Assembly (NCBI GenBank): GCA_018242525.1
Contig: JAFEBS010000029.1
Location: forward strand, 1 to 38,694
Direction of reading: 5' to 3'
Source of the DNA: Planctomycetota bacterium
GTDB lineage: Bacteria; Planctomycetota; Planctomycetia; Planctomycetales; Planctomycetaceae
Length of the DNA: 38,694 nucleotides
The position numbers and the translations under genes are program-made. How positions within the stretch are numbered: the first letter of the stretch is position 1; every line of letters starts with the position of its first letter. Below the pieces are notes generated by a model. It was not told the origin of the DNA and did no database searches. It was given only the letters and a program-made list of their open reading frames with translations. Positions 19,501 to 28,300 of this stretch are shown here, one piece after another.

Positions 19501-19598
19501 CAGCCCGTTGCAAAAGGGGTCTGACCCTTTGGAGGGCAATAGAATCACCTTGAAAATCGCATGCCCGGAGAGGGTCAGACCCCTTTTACAACGGGCTG
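19501..19598. repeat. 28-bp inverted repeat between two genes of the export operon
   Basis: Arms 19501-19528 and 19571-19598 are reverse complements over 28 bases with one mismatch (C at 19511 against the complementary position of the other arm), with a 42-base spacer. Within each arm there is also a small palindrome, GGGTCTGACCC-like. The element begins 17 bases after the second permease stop and ends 16 bases before the next gene's preferred ATG. The ATG at 19561 lies inside the spacer, and reading from it would translate through the right arm. It could form a strong RNA hairpin that partly separates the last gene from the operon, or it could be a dispersed palindromic element. Confidence 0.85.
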
Positions 19599-19614
19599 CT
19601 GGCGGAGCCCGCGG

Positions 19615-21099
19615 ATGTTTCACGGCACGTTGGCATTGCTGGAAAGGTCGCTCCGCGTTGACGCTCGTTCGTGGCAGAGCCACCTGGTCCGGTTTGGCCT
19701 GATGTTTGGCATCTACCTGTGCCTGGTATTTGCGGTCGCAATGTCCTGGCGTGTTGGAGCCCCGGGGCTCCAATTCTTTTCCGCCTCGTTGTACCTGAAT
19801 ATCGTCTTCCTGACGCTGCTGGGAATCGGGTTATTCTCGACGACAATCACCGAAGAAAAGGAGGAAGACACGCTGGGACTGATGCTGATGGCGGGAATCA
19901 GTCCGCTGGGATTGCTGGCGGGAAAACTGGCAGGCCGGCTGCTGCAGGCATTGCTGTTGATTGCCGTTCAGTACCCGTTCACTCTGTTGGCGATCACCAT
20001 GGGGGGGGTGACCTCGGCACAGATCCAGGCGGCGTACATCGGGCTGGCATGTTACACCTTGATGCTGGCGGGACTCGGCCTGCTCTGTTCCACGCTGGCC
20101 CCGCGCAGTCGGACGGCGGGAACATGGATGGTGATCGCCCTGATGGCGTATGGGCTGATACCCTATTTCTGCGGTTATCTCGGGGGGCTTCTCACTCCGT
20201 ACTCAACGGCAGATCGCTATCTGCAGTGGATCGCTTCAATGAGCTTGTTTCGGCAGGCGGGTGCGATCCTGGCCACGGGGTTCGGGGAGTCCCCCTGGAA
20301 TTCACAGGTGACCTCGAATCTGCTGCTTGGCGCACTCTGCTGCGGATTGGCCTGGTGCAGCTTCGGGACTGCGCTGCGGGAACCGGTCACAGAGGTGACA
20401 ACTCGAGGTGGCTTATCGCGCAACCGGTCGGGGCTGTCCAGCACCTTTTCGCCAGGCCGGACCTGGAACAATCCGTTTGTCTGGAAAGACTTTTATTTTA
20501 TCTCGGGAGGATTGAGCCGCCTTTTGATTCGAATGGTCCTGTATCCGGCACTGTTTGGTGTGGCGTGGATCATGTCCATCACGTGGAGTGCAGTACCACT
20601 GGACGTATATCAGGTATTCCTGTTATGGGCGCTGCTGTGGGAGATGTCACTGCTCACGGCGACTGCGATCCAGGCCGAAGTCCGCGGACAGACAATCGCG
20701 TCGCTCGTCATGCTGCCCGGTTCGGTGGTCTATTTCAGTTATTCAAAACTGCTGGGCGCACTGGCAGGGACGATACCGGGATTGACCTGTCTGTTCATCG
20801 CCTGCCTGTTCGACGTGCGTGGCGTGTATGACTTCCTGCGACATGAAGGCGATGCAATTGTGTCCCTGTTGCTCCTGATTCCCCATTACACGGCGGTGTA
20901 TGCCCTGTTTGTGCGCTGGGGAGCAGTTCCGTTGGGGTTCGGCACGATGGTCGCCACGTATTTTCTCGTCGTTCTGGCATTCCAATCTGGAATTGTCAGC
21001 CCGGCTGGGGTTCACGCGGTCACAGTTGTCATGCTGATGATCTGTGTCGCATGCCATGTCTTCGTGGTGTCGAGTATTCCGCGTCTGGCAGCCCGGTAA
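19615..21099 (+). CDS. ABC-2-type multi-spanning permease
   Basis: A 494-residue, strongly hydrophobic protein with about ten to twelve predicted membrane segments. The segment TTITEEKEEDTLGLMLMAGI followed by SPLGLLAGKLAGRLLQALLL matches the conserved E-x-x-x-x-T-L-x-L-L cytosolic loop of ABC-2 permeases, including gliding and ABC-export types. The frame is open from 19561, but that part only translates the inverted repeat; the ATG at 19615 (MFHGTLALLERSLRVDARSW) is a better start, with an amphipathic N-terminus typical of the family. It has no ATPase of its own nearby, so it either shares the ATPase at 15861 or partners with one elsewhere. The repeat before it may mean it joined the operon secondarily. 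Confidence 0.75.
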   Translation: MFHGTLALLERSLRVDARSWQSHLVRFGLMFGIYLCLVFAVAMSWRVGAPGLQFFSASLYLNIVFLTLLGIGLFSTTITEEKEEDTLGLMLMAGISPLGLLAGKLAGRLLQALLLIAVQYPFTLLAITMGGVTSAQIQAAYIGLACYTLMLAGLGLLCSTLAPRSRTAGTWMVIALMAYGLIPYFCGYLGGLLTPYSTADRYLQWIASMSLFRQAGAILATGFGESPWNSQVTSNLLLGALCCGLAWCSFGTALREPVTEVTTRGGLSRNRSGLSSTFSPGRTWNNPFVWKDFYFISGGLSRLLIRMVLYPALFGVAWIMSITWSAVPLDVYQVFLLWALLWEMSLLTATAIQAEVRGQTIASLVMLPGSVVYFSYSKLLGALAGTIPGLTCLFIACLFDVRGVYDFLRHEGDAIVSLLLLIPHYTAVYALFVRWGAVPLGFGTMVATYFLVVLAFQSGIVSPAGVHAVTVVMLMICVACHVFVVSSIPRLAAR

Positions 21100-21140
21100 T
21101 CTTCGTACTGTTCGTGATCCGCGTGCACCCGGCGGGCTTT

Positions 21141-21241
21141 GTAGGATGGGCAATCCTGCCCGTCCGCCTGCCTCATCGCGGGTAATAACACACGGTTCGT
21201 CAGGAAGGCGAAGACCGGACGGGTAGGAGTGCCCATCCTAC
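21141..21241. repeat. 25-bp inverted repeat between convergent genes
   Basis: Arms 21141-21165 and 21217-21241 are reverse complements over 25 bases with two mismatches (consensus GTAGGATGGGCANTCCTNCC plus CGTCC), with a 51-base spacer. It fills most of the 156-base gap between the permease and the minus-strand repeat protein, whose stop lies 15 bases further on. It can form a hairpin in both transcripts and so may act as a bidirectional end signal, although there is no T-tract. Each arm also contains a partly self-complementary GGATGGGCA/TGCCCATCC-like core. Confidence 0.8.
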
Positions 21242-21255
21242 GAGAAATGCGTTAC

Positions 21256-24200
21256 TTATTCAGCCAACCGTACGAGTGTCACATCCACATACTGCGGCGG
21301 CGCTCGCTTGGTGGATTTGGGCTGTATCTCGACCTGTTGAGTTATTGTTTTGTACCCCGGGCACTGAATCGAAATCTGATACAGGCCTGGAGTGGATACG
21401 AATGCGAAATCTCCGTGGCGTAATGATATCTGCGACACAACGGCTGCATCGGGGCCTGTCACACGGACTTCGGCCCCCACGATAACCACTCCTTGCGACG
21501 TGAATGCCCGGATCCCAAATCCGATTGCTGGCTTCTTCTGATGAGTCGTTTCAGAAATGACGAGCGACTTCGTCTCATTGTCGCGGATCGAAAACTCGAT
21601 CAGTCGATCGGGATCACGTCGACCACTGCGCGACAGGTAATAGTCACCTTTGGGCAGTTCCGTGAATTGAAACGTCCAATTGTCGGAGACACGAAGATCC
21701 GCAAATAATCGTCCGTCGCTGCTGCGGAGTTCCACATGCGGGGGGACATCAGTCTCGACGGAATCCGGATCAAAGGAACCCCGGATGGCCCCGGTTCCGC
21801 GAGGATTGTCCAGGAGAATCGTGGCATCACGCTGCTCCAAACTCGTTTTGATCGGCTGCCGCACCCCGAGACCGTAAGCGTTGGTCACGGTCAAGTCATA
21901 TGTACCAACAGGCAAATTGTCGAACTCAAACGTCCGGTCATCCCCAGGCAGTCGCCTGGCGAGTCCCAGTCGAGTACCAATCACCCAAAAAGGATCTGGA
22001 TAACTCAATTGAATTCGAGCCCGGTCGAATTCCCGGGAAAATGCACCCGGCCAACGGATGGTGAGCGTCCCCAATTGCTGATCGATCAATTCAAGGTCGA
22101 CATTCGTCCCGTCGACCCGGACGAATTTGGCGCGGATCCATTCTTCCTCGTTGCTTCCGTGCGGATGATAGATCCAGTATTCCCCGGGAGGGACTCCGCA
22201 AAATACAAATCCACCTTCCGCTGACGTCCTGGCCAATGCGCGAAACGGTCCGTCAATCGGATCAATACCCGTCAGCAGCAGCTTCCGATCTGCTGCGGAG
22301 ACACCATTCCAAAGCAGTCGCCCTGAGATTCTGGTGGGACCTCCAAAATCAACGGTACTCGCGTTGTTGGTCAGCTTGACGACCTGCCGGACCACTCCCA
22401 GCACATTCGATTCGTTCTGGCGCTGAATCGAGATCAGCGACAGAGGCAGGTGATCGACCTGATAGCGTCCTGTTTCATCCGTGACCGCGGTCGCAAAGGC
22501 CGTGCTGTCGGAGCGCCTGAATCGGAAATCGCTGAAATCGAGCGTGACACCAATGGCTGGCTGACCCTGATCGTCATAGACGTGCCCTGTGATCCGGCCT
22601 CCGCGATTCAGCACGATGTTCAGTGGTTCCTGCTTGCCGTCCGGTTTGACTTCGACGTCCATCACCTCGGCCATGGCATAATCGGGGTGAAAGATCCGCA
22701 GCGTGCCGGTTCCGGGGTTGAGATCGGTGATCTGGAATCTGCCAGCAATTGTTGATGTCCCTGAGCCAGGCTTCAGGCTGGCAAATGAATTCGGCAGGGG
22801 AAATCCGTACTTCTCTGACGTAATGACCGCAGCACCGTCGATCGGTTGACCGTCTTCGTTGGAAACGGTTCCGGTCAGCGTCCGGGCCCGCACCAGTTTG
22901 ACTCGCAATTCATTCTGACGATCGGTATCCGTATTGATGTCAACACTGCGCGAGATGGCAAATCCCGGTGCGTTTGCTTCCACGTAATAGACACCGGGTC
23001 CTGGTATTTCGACCGAGAATTGCCCCTGTGGGTCATAGACTGTCTGCCAGTCCTGATCACCAATGATGTTGGGACCACGCAACGTTTTGACCTTTTTGAC
23101 ACGGACTCGAACGCCTGCGACCGGTTCGCCGTTGTCGAATTCAACGCGACCCGTCAAAGCCATGGGGCTGCGGACTTTGAGCTCAATCGTCAGATCTTTG
23201 GCGGGTGCCGACACGATCACGTCCGGGGCTTCGATTTCCCGGGAATTGACGCGGAGGCCATATTGGCCGCGTGGCAGGGGGCCCAGGCGAAAGTCGTCTT
23301 CGCCCGGTTGCAGGTATTGACGTCCACCAAGGGGCGTGTGATCGGACATGGTCTCAATCGAAAACGCGTGCTTTGGAACTCCCTCGACAAACTTGATTTT
23401 CCCCTCAATGAAGACCATCGCAGCCGGTGATGGATAGTTCACTCTGATCTTGAGTTGTTCGTTCGGCTGCCTGGAGAGATCGACGTTTTTCATGACCGGC
23501 ACAGGAGTTTCGAGACCGCTTCCGATCGGAATCATCACGCTGATGTTGTAGGGCCCGGGACCAATGTGCGGAAACAGAAACGTCCCGTCGTCATAGATCT
23601 GTTCTCCCACCGAAAAGGAACTGAAGTCCCACCAGCCAGGCTTGGCCACGATGTGCCAGCCGACGGCCGGCTTGCCATCTTCGCACACGACCGTCCCGTC
23701 GATTTCGATTCCGGGCGTCATCACAAGCTGGTGTTCCACGACAGCCTCGGGATCGTTCAGAGTGACCATCAGCCGTGCCGGCGCGTATTTCGCGTGCAAG
23801 GCCCCGATTTGGACCTGGGTCTTCGACGGAGCGATGCCGCCAATTGTGATCCAGCCCATTTGATCGGACAGAAGCCCCCGGCCATCGCTCCGGCCAGGCT
23901 TGCAGAACCTCACGCCGGCAACCGGCAGACCCTGTTCATCAACCGTCTGAATCCGAATCTGACAGGCGCGTTTCAGAGTGAAGTTGCGAATGACCGGCAG
24001 TTCTGGATGCAATTCCATGACCAGGTCATTGGAATTGCCATTCAGCCCGACGCAACGATCACTGAAAATCTGCAGTCTGTATTTTCCCGCCTGGGGCACG
24101 GTGTCGAGCGAATAATGCCCGCCGATATCCGTTTGAAACCGAACGAACGTTCCCCCGAAATTGGGAGATATTTGCAGCCGCGCATCAACCACCGGCGCGC

Positions 24201-24369
24201 CTTGATCGTCGACAATCTGTCCGCTCAGAACGGCCTTGGGCGCTTTCGGTGAGACTGCGTGTTCAGACTGCTGTGGTTCCGACGCCAATACGACAATTGG
24301 ATTCGCGAGGATCGTCAGTGCCATCGACGTCAGGAGACAGCCCAGTGCCCGATTCAGAAGTTCGCGCAT
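21256..24369 (-). CDS. large secreted protein of carboxypeptidase-regulatory-like (Ig-like) repeats
   Basis: A 1037-residue protein from the ATG at 24369, preceded by GGAG; a TTG at 24381 is the alternative. The signal peptide is about residues 1-33, with hydrophobic core LGCLLTSMALTILANPIVVL. The rest is a chain of beta-sandwich repeats of the CarboxypepD_reg-like type, recognised by the recurring pattern (L/I)(S/T)G-x-(V/I)-x-(D/N)-(D/E)-x-G-x-P-(V/I)-x-(D/G)-(A/V). Clear examples are LSGQIVDDQGAPVVDARLQI, LTGRVEFDNGEPVAGVRVRV, LTGTVSNEDGQPIDGAAVIT and ITGHVYDDQGQPAIGVTLDF. At least six such units are visible and more degenerate ones are likely. No peptidase domain is present. Such proteins are common in planctomycetes; the role is probably extracellular or periplasmic binding, but the ligand is unknown. 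Confidence 0.85.
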   Translation of the reverse strand: MRELLNRALGCLLTSMALTILANPIVVLASEPQQSEHAVSPKAPKAVLSGQIVDDQGAPVVDARLQISPNFGGTFVRFQTDIGGHYSLDTVPQAGKYRLQIFSDRCVGLNGNSNDLVMELHPELPVIRNFTLKRACQIRIQTVDEQGLPVAGVRFCKPGRSDGRGLLSDQMGWITIGGIAPSKTQVQIGALHAKYAPARLMVTLNDPEAVVEHQLVMTPGIEIDGTVVCEDGKPAVGWHIVAKPGWWDFSSFSVGEQIYDDGTFLFPHIGPGPYNISVMIPIGSGLETPVPVMKNVDLSRQPNEQLKIRVNYPSPAAMVFIEGKIKFVEGVPKHAFSIETMSDHTPLGGRQYLQPGEDDFRLGPLPRGQYGLRVNSREIEAPDVIVSAPAKDLTIELKVRSPMALTGRVEFDNGEPVAGVRVRVKKVKTLRGPNIIGDQDWQTVYDPQGQFSVEIPGPGVYYVEANAPGFAISRSVDINTDTDRQNELRVKLVRARTLTGTVSNEDGQPIDGAAVITSEKYGFPLPNSFASLKPGSGTSTIAGRFQITDLNPGTGTLRIFHPDYAMAEVMDVEVKPDGKQEPLNIVLNRGGRITGHVYDDQGQPAIGVTLDFSDFRFRRSDSTAFATAVTDETGRYQVDHLPLSLISIQRQNESNVLGVVRQVVKLTNNASTVDFGGPTRISGRLLWNGVSAADRKLLLTGIDPIDGPFRALARTSAEGGFVFCGVPPGEYWIYHPHGSNEEEWIRAKFVRVDGTNVDLELIDQQLGTLTIRWPGAFSREFDRARIQLSYPDPFWVIGTRLGLARRLPGDDRTFEFDNLPVGTYDLTVTNAYGLGVRQPIKTSLEQRDATILLDNPRGTGAIRGSFDPDSVETDVPPHVELRSSDGRLFADLRVSDNWTFQFTELPKGDYYLSRSGRRDPDRLIEFSIRDNETKSLVISETTHQKKPAIGFGIRAFTSQGVVIVGAEVRVTGPDAAVVSQISLRHGDFAFVSTPGLYQISIQCPGYKTITQQVEIQPKSTKRAPPQYVDVTLVRLAE

Positions 24370-24512
24370 AATCTCCAACAAGGTTGATCCGTTCTATCGC
24401 AATTCGCCAAACGCCATCGAAGCGTGTTGAGCGAGGATAGTGTACGAAACCCGCCAGACGACGTCGCGAACTATCGAATCTAACCAGGAATTCAGAATTG
24501 TTTCGACGGCAA

Positions 24513-25337
24513 TTATCGGCTGGTGTGCGCTGCCGCCGCGATGCTGCGGGCGTACTGCACCAGACGGCTCACCACATCTTCTAGTTTACCGGGGTTTGTC
24601 GATAGCTCTTCCAGGTGCCGCACGATTGCCGAACCGACAATCGCGCCGTCAGCCAGCCCACGCAGTTGTTCCACCTGCTCGGGACGACTGAGCCCAAACC
24701 CGACGGCCAGCGGCAGCGTCGTTTGAGTTCGCAGAGTCTTCAGCATGTCGGCTAATTGCGGTGCAAGGCCTTCGCGGGCCCCCGTGGTGCCGGCGACCGC
24801 GATGCAGTACACGAAACCGCTGGCATTCTTCAAGATTCGAGCCGACCGGTCGGCGGGTGTGGTCGGGGCCACCAACTGGATCAAGTCCAACCCGTGACTG
24901 CCAACCAGCGTCTGAAATTCGTCCGCTTCATCGCCCGGCAGATCGGGAACAATCAGCCCGGCAAAACCTGATTCGGCCGCCAGCTTCACAAACGCTTCGT
25001 TGCCGATCCGGAAAATGATCGCATACGACACCATGGCGACAAGTGGAGTCCGGATCTTTTTGGCGACGGCCCCAATCGCCACGAAGATCTCGGGAATGTG
25101 CAGCCTGGCACCCAGAGCCCGTGTGTACGACGACTGAATCACGGGTCCGTCCGCGATCGGATCACTGTAGGGGAACCCGATTTCGATCAGATCCGCTCCC
25201 GCGGAGGACAGTTCTTCGATCAGCCGAGTGGTCACGGCCAGGTTCGGATCACCCGCTGTCAAGAACGGCATAAACGCCATCTGGTGTTGTTGCTGGCGGG
25301 CGGCGAAGACTGCGGCAATGCGAGTAGGTCGAGACAC
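24513..25337 (-). CDS. trpA: tryptophan synthase alpha subunit
   Basis: Cleaves indole-3-glycerol phosphate to indole and glyceraldehyde 3-phosphate and passes the indole to TrpB. The 274 residues are the usual length. Family markers are FMPFLTAGDPNLAVT, LIEIGFPYSDPIADGPVIQ, holding the catalytic glutamate and the substrate-site aspartate, IVPDLPGDEADEF, VAPTTPADR, VYCIAVAGTTGARE and LPLAVGFGLSRPEQV, which forms part of the phosphate site. The start is GTG at 25337 (MSRPTRIAAVFAARQQ). It follows trpB on the same strand with 106 bases between them, and together they form the alpha2beta2 enzyme. Other trp genes are not in the window. Confidence 0.97.
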   Translation of the reverse strand: MSRPTRIAAVFAARQQQHQMAFMPFLTAGDPNLAVTTRLIEELSSAGADLIEIGFPYSDPIADGPVIQSSYTRALGARLHIPEIFVAIGAVAKKIRTPLVAMVSYAIIFRIGNEAFVKLAAESGFAGLIVPDLPGDEADEFQTLVGSHGLDLIQLVAPTTPADRSARILKNASGFVYCIAVAGTTGAREGLAPQLADMLKTLRTQTTLPLAVGFGLSRPEQVEQLRGLADGAIVGSAIVRHLEELSTNPGKLEDVVSRLVQYARSIAAAAHTSR

Positions 25338-25443
25338 CGTGGATTTCTTTCAGAACGTGGTTGTAACCGAAGCGATCAGACTTCAGCGGCCGATTGAAGG
25401 TTACCGGCGGGATTCCGGCGACATCGAAATCGTAGTCCGCCTG

Positions 25444-26670
25444 CTACAGATCCTGACCGGTCAATCGCGCCACTTCATTGACGTCCTTGTCACCTCGACC
25501 CGACAGGCAGACGACGATGACTTCATTTGGCTTGCGCTGCCGGGCTCGATCCATCGCATAGGCGATGGCATGGGAGCTTTCCAGAGCGGGTAGAATCCCC
25601 TCCGTCCGAGCCACCAGTTGCACCGTATCCAGCGCGTGCTGATCACGAATATTGACGTAATTCACGCGTCCTGTGTCACGCCAGTAACTGTGTTCGGGGC
25701 CCACCCCCGGATAATCCAGGCCGGCCGAAATCGAATGCACATCCATCGTCTGTCCATCCGGATCCTGCAGGACGTAACTGTAGCTGCCGTGCAGCACTCC
25801 CTTGGTTCCGTACGTCAGAGTACTGGCGTGTTCGCCCGGTTTGTCTCCGCGGCCGCCTGCTTCGACTCCGGTCAGTTCGACGCCGGCATCATCCACGAAC
25901 GGATAGAACATCCCGGCAGAATTCGATCCACCACCGACACAGGCGACAACTTCGTCGGGCAGCCGGCCGATCGTTTCCAGGCTCTGTTCGCGGGCCTCAC
26001 GGCCGATGACCGACTGAAAGTCCCGGACGATCATCGGAAACGGATGCGGTCCGACGACGGAACCCAGGATGTAATGCGTGTCTTCAACGGATGACATCCA
26101 GTCCCGCATCGCTTCATTGATGGCATCCCGCAACGTTCGCGAACCGCTGGTCACGGGCCGCACTTCGGCACCCATGGTCCGCATGATGAACACGTTCAAC
26201 TTTTGACGTCGAATGTCTTCTTCGCCCATATAGACGACGCACGGCAGGCCAAACCGGGCACAGGCGGTGGCCGTTGCGACACCATGCTGACCGGCACCCG
26301 TCTCGGCGATGACCCGCTTTTTCCCCATCCGCATGGTCAGCAGTGCCTGACCCATGGTGTTGTTGATCTTGTGAGCCCCGGTGTGATTCAGGTCCTCACG
26401 CTTGAAATAAATCTGAGCCCCACCGCACATCTCCGTCAACCGCTCGGCGAAATACAGGGGATTCGGGCGTCCGACGAACGTGCGGAGCAGTTCATTCAAC
26501 CGCCGATTGAACTCTGGATCCGCCTTGGCACGGGCGTATTCCACGGTCAATTCTTCCAGAGCGTGCATCAATGTTTCGGGAACAAACCGTCTCCCAAACT
26601 CACCGAACCGCCCCGCCGCATCGGGAACATTCGAACTGGCCTTGCCGGCCGTCACTGCAGTACTGGACAT
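25444..26670 (-). CDS. trpB: tryptophan synthase beta subunit
   Basis: PLP enzyme that condenses indole with serine to give tryptophan. It has 408 residues from the ATG at 26670 (MSSTAVTAGKASSNVPD); the frame is open to 26700, but the extra ten residues are not family-like. Diagnostic segments are GEFGRRFVPETLM, FKREDLNHTGAHKINN with the PLP lysine, AETGAGQHGVATATACA, the CVGGGSNSAGMF phosphate loop, GVEAGGRG and VCLSGRGDKDVN. The form is TrpB1 (the HTGAHKINNT type that pairs with TrpA) and not the longer TrpB2. The gene sits upstream of trpA and downstream of three small genes on the same strand. Confidence 0.97.
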   Translation of the reverse strand: MSSTAVTAGKASSNVPDAAGRFGEFGRRFVPETLMHALEELTVEYARAKADPEFNRRLNELLRTFVGRPNPLYFAERLTEMCGGAQIYFKREDLNHTGAHKINNTMGQALLTMRMGKKRVIAETGAGQHGVATATACARFGLPCVVYMGEEDIRRQKLNVFIMRTMGAEVRPVTSGSRTLRDAINEAMRDWMSSVEDTHYILGSVVGPHPFPMIVRDFQSVIGREAREQSLETIGRLPDEVVACVGGGSNSAGMFYPFVDDAGVELTGVEAGGRGDKPGEHASTLTYGTKGVLHGSYSYVLQDPDGQTMDVHSISAGLDYPGVGPEHSYWRDTGRVNYVNIRDQHALDTVQLVARTEGILPALESSHAIAYAMDRARQRKPNEVIVVCLSGRGDKDVNEVARLTGQDL

Positions 26671-26766
26671 GAAAGCTCTTCTGAGGAAGTACGTCGCCAC
26701 ACCGGATTACGATCGATCACCCGATTATCAAGGCGACGTCGAGCGCGGTCAACTCGCACGCCAAAT

Positions 26767-27273
26767 CTACTTCTTGACGTCGCCGCTCAGCACCATGCGT
26801 TGGGCTCGCAGTTTCTTCAGTCGTGAAACGGGATAAATCCGCACGACCTTGCCACCGTAGGTCAATCGCCCGTCGCCGTCGTAGTCCAGTTGCGAGATAT
26901 CGACCCACTCCGCCAGTGTGTCGTCACGCAGATTCAACTTCTTCATGTCGAATGCGGCGACATACAAAGCTGCAAACGTGTCGGGATCAACACCATGTCC
27001 CGCGTCCAGGTCTTCCTTGGCATTCAGCCCGCCCACCAGGACGGCATACGGATTTGCGGCTTTTGTTACGGCTTCATAGCGTGATTCCAACTTCAGGATA
27101 TCGACTGCCCCCTTCAGCTTGTCATTGACGTCCAGGATCTTTTTCGCGGCGTCGTCCGAAGGCAATCCGCCAGCTTCCTGCGCGCGAACAGAGGTAAACG
27201 GGCTGAATGTTCCCAGCAGGTAACCGAGCGCAACCAACGCACCACCGAACGCAATTCGCCGAAACTGGACCAT
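26767..27273 (-). CDS. exported protein of unknown function with a calcium-loop-like motif
   Basis: A 168-residue protein from the ATG at 27273 (MVQFRRIAFGGALVALGYLL). The frame is open much further upstream, but that would overlap the Hpt gene and the extension is not protein-like. The N-terminus is a signal peptide or anchor, with a hydrophobic stretch at about residues 8-22 and a possible cleavage after VRAQ. The body has one charged helix region (AAKKILDVNDKLKGAVDILK) and a C-terminal QLDYDGDGRLTYGGKVVRIY, whose D-x-D-G-D-G-x-L resembles a single EF-hand or dockerin calcium loop. No enzyme motif is seen. It lies between the Hpt gene and trpB, 100 and 96 bases away. Confidence 0.7.
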   Translation of the reverse strand: MVQFRRIAFGGALVALGYLLGTFSPFTSVRAQEAGGLPSDDAAKKILDVNDKLKGAVDILKLESRYEAVTKAANPYAVLVGGLNAKEDLDAGHGVDPDTFAALYVAAFDMKKLNLRDDTLAEWVDISQLDYDGDGRLTYGGKVVRIYPVSRLKKLRAQRMVLSGDVKK

Positions 27274-27373
27274 GTCGCTGACTCCCCGTCGGTTCGCCGG
27301 AATGACTTCCATGACTGTGATTTGTGAGTCACCCGTGGCCAATCCCCGGGACTCGTGGTGGAAGCTGGCTGAG

Positions 27374-27706
27374 CTAGGCTCGCACCCTTCCCAGATAATC
27401 CAACAACTCATCCACGCTTTGCAAGATGGCAGCTTCATCCCGTACCGAGTTCTTGCAGGATTCTTCCAGTTTTCCGGCCAGATCGCTCAGTCCCTGAAAA
27501 CCGTATCCGCCCGCACTGCCCCGCAGTTTGTGGGCCTCGCGTCGCAGACTCTCAAAATCGTTGGACTGCGCAAGCTGGCTGAGAACCGTTTGTTTCTCGG
27601 GAAGTTCGTCCACGAAAAACGGCAGCAGTTCGGCAAAATCAGGCTCGTCGCGCAGAGACGAATAAACCACTTTGGATTTATCCGGGCGAATTCCCGCTGG
27701 TTCCAT
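27374..27706 (-). CDS. histidine phosphotransfer (Hpt) domain protein
   Basis: A stand-alone Hpt protein of 110 residues from the ATG at 27706; a TTG at 27724 would add six. The helical bundle signature is FESLRREAHKLRGSAGGYGF, where H59 is the predicted phosphorylated histidine (family consensus H-x-L-K-G-x-x). The remainder is four-helix-like, including ELLPFFVDELPEKQTVLSQL and LSDLAGKLEESC. It would relay phosphate between a hybrid histidine kinase and a response regulator in the cytoplasm. Neither partner is in the window. It is 33 bases downstream of the small membrane protein gene stop. Confidence 0.88.
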   Translation of the reverse strand: MEPAGIRPDKSKVVYSSLRDEPDFAELLPFFVDELPEKQTVLSQLAQSNDFESLRREAHKLRGSAGGYGFQGLSDLAGKLEESCKNSVRDEAAILQSVDELLDYLGRVRA

Positions 27707-27739
27707 GATCAGTCCTCGAATCAAGGCAACCCGGATTTG

Positions 27740-27943
27740 CTAGGCGGCGCGTTCACGTGGCGATTCCGCCGGACGCATCGGCATCTGCTTAATTGTCGCG
27801 TCGGATGGTTGGTTAGGGCGTTGCTTGCGGGCGGCCGGGCCGACGAAGAAGCTCAGATACATCATCCCCACAGATCCCACCAACGCCACGAGACAGCCGA
27901 TCAAGGCAACTTGATCGTCACTGGCACCCTGTAACAAATTCAT
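27740..27943 (-). CDS. small single-span membrane protein of unknown function
   Basis: A 67-residue protein whose ATG at 27943 is preceded by a strong ribosome binding site, AAGGAG, about seven bases upstream. One or two hydrophobic stretches cover residues 12-35 (QVALIGCLVALVGSVGMMYL), followed by a basic, proline-rich tail ending PAESPRERAA. I do not recognise a family. The ribosome binding site and its tight spacing to the Hpt gene (33 bases) support it as a real gene and probable head of a leftward unit. Confidence 0.6.
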   Translation of the reverse strand: MNLLQGASDDQVALIGCLVALVGSVGMMYLSFFVGPAARKQRPNQPSDATIKQMPMRPAESPRERAA

Positions 27944-28178
27944 CTTTTGCTCCTTCCCCGAGAATAGTGGCCCACATCATTCCTCTTTCGGCTGAAGTTC
28001 GTTGCCTGTACCAGTTCCCCACCCCTGCTTCGGCAACTTTGACAGGAACGATCGGGAAGGGGCGCGTTGGGGTGAGATTGTTCAGGGAATGCTTTGACGG
28101 AGATCGCGAAGGGAATGGGAATGGGGGAAGTTTGCGGCCCAGCGGTTCCTGAGCGGTCGTCAGTCGGCAAACCCCGCC

Positions 28179-28208
28179 TTGACGCGGTCTACCCATTTCT
28201 CCTATAGG
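28179..28208 (+). promoter_or_regulatory. candidate sigma-70-type promoter for the LptF-type gene
   Basis: TTGACG at 28179-28184 and TATAGG at 28203-28208 are separated by 18 bases, and lie about 90 bases before the gene's ATG. The -35 box matches five of six consensus bases and the -10 box four of six. The remaining part of the 357-base gap between 27944 and 28300 holds no gene I can support; it must also contain the promoter of the leftward small membrane protein gene, which I could not locate. Confidence 0.4.
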
Positions 28209-28300
28209 TTCATCATGGGGACGGGACCGGTCGCGTGATTGTGGCCCGACCGCCGTCCGTTCCGGATGTCATTGGCCCGAACTGATCCCGGTTGCTCAAC

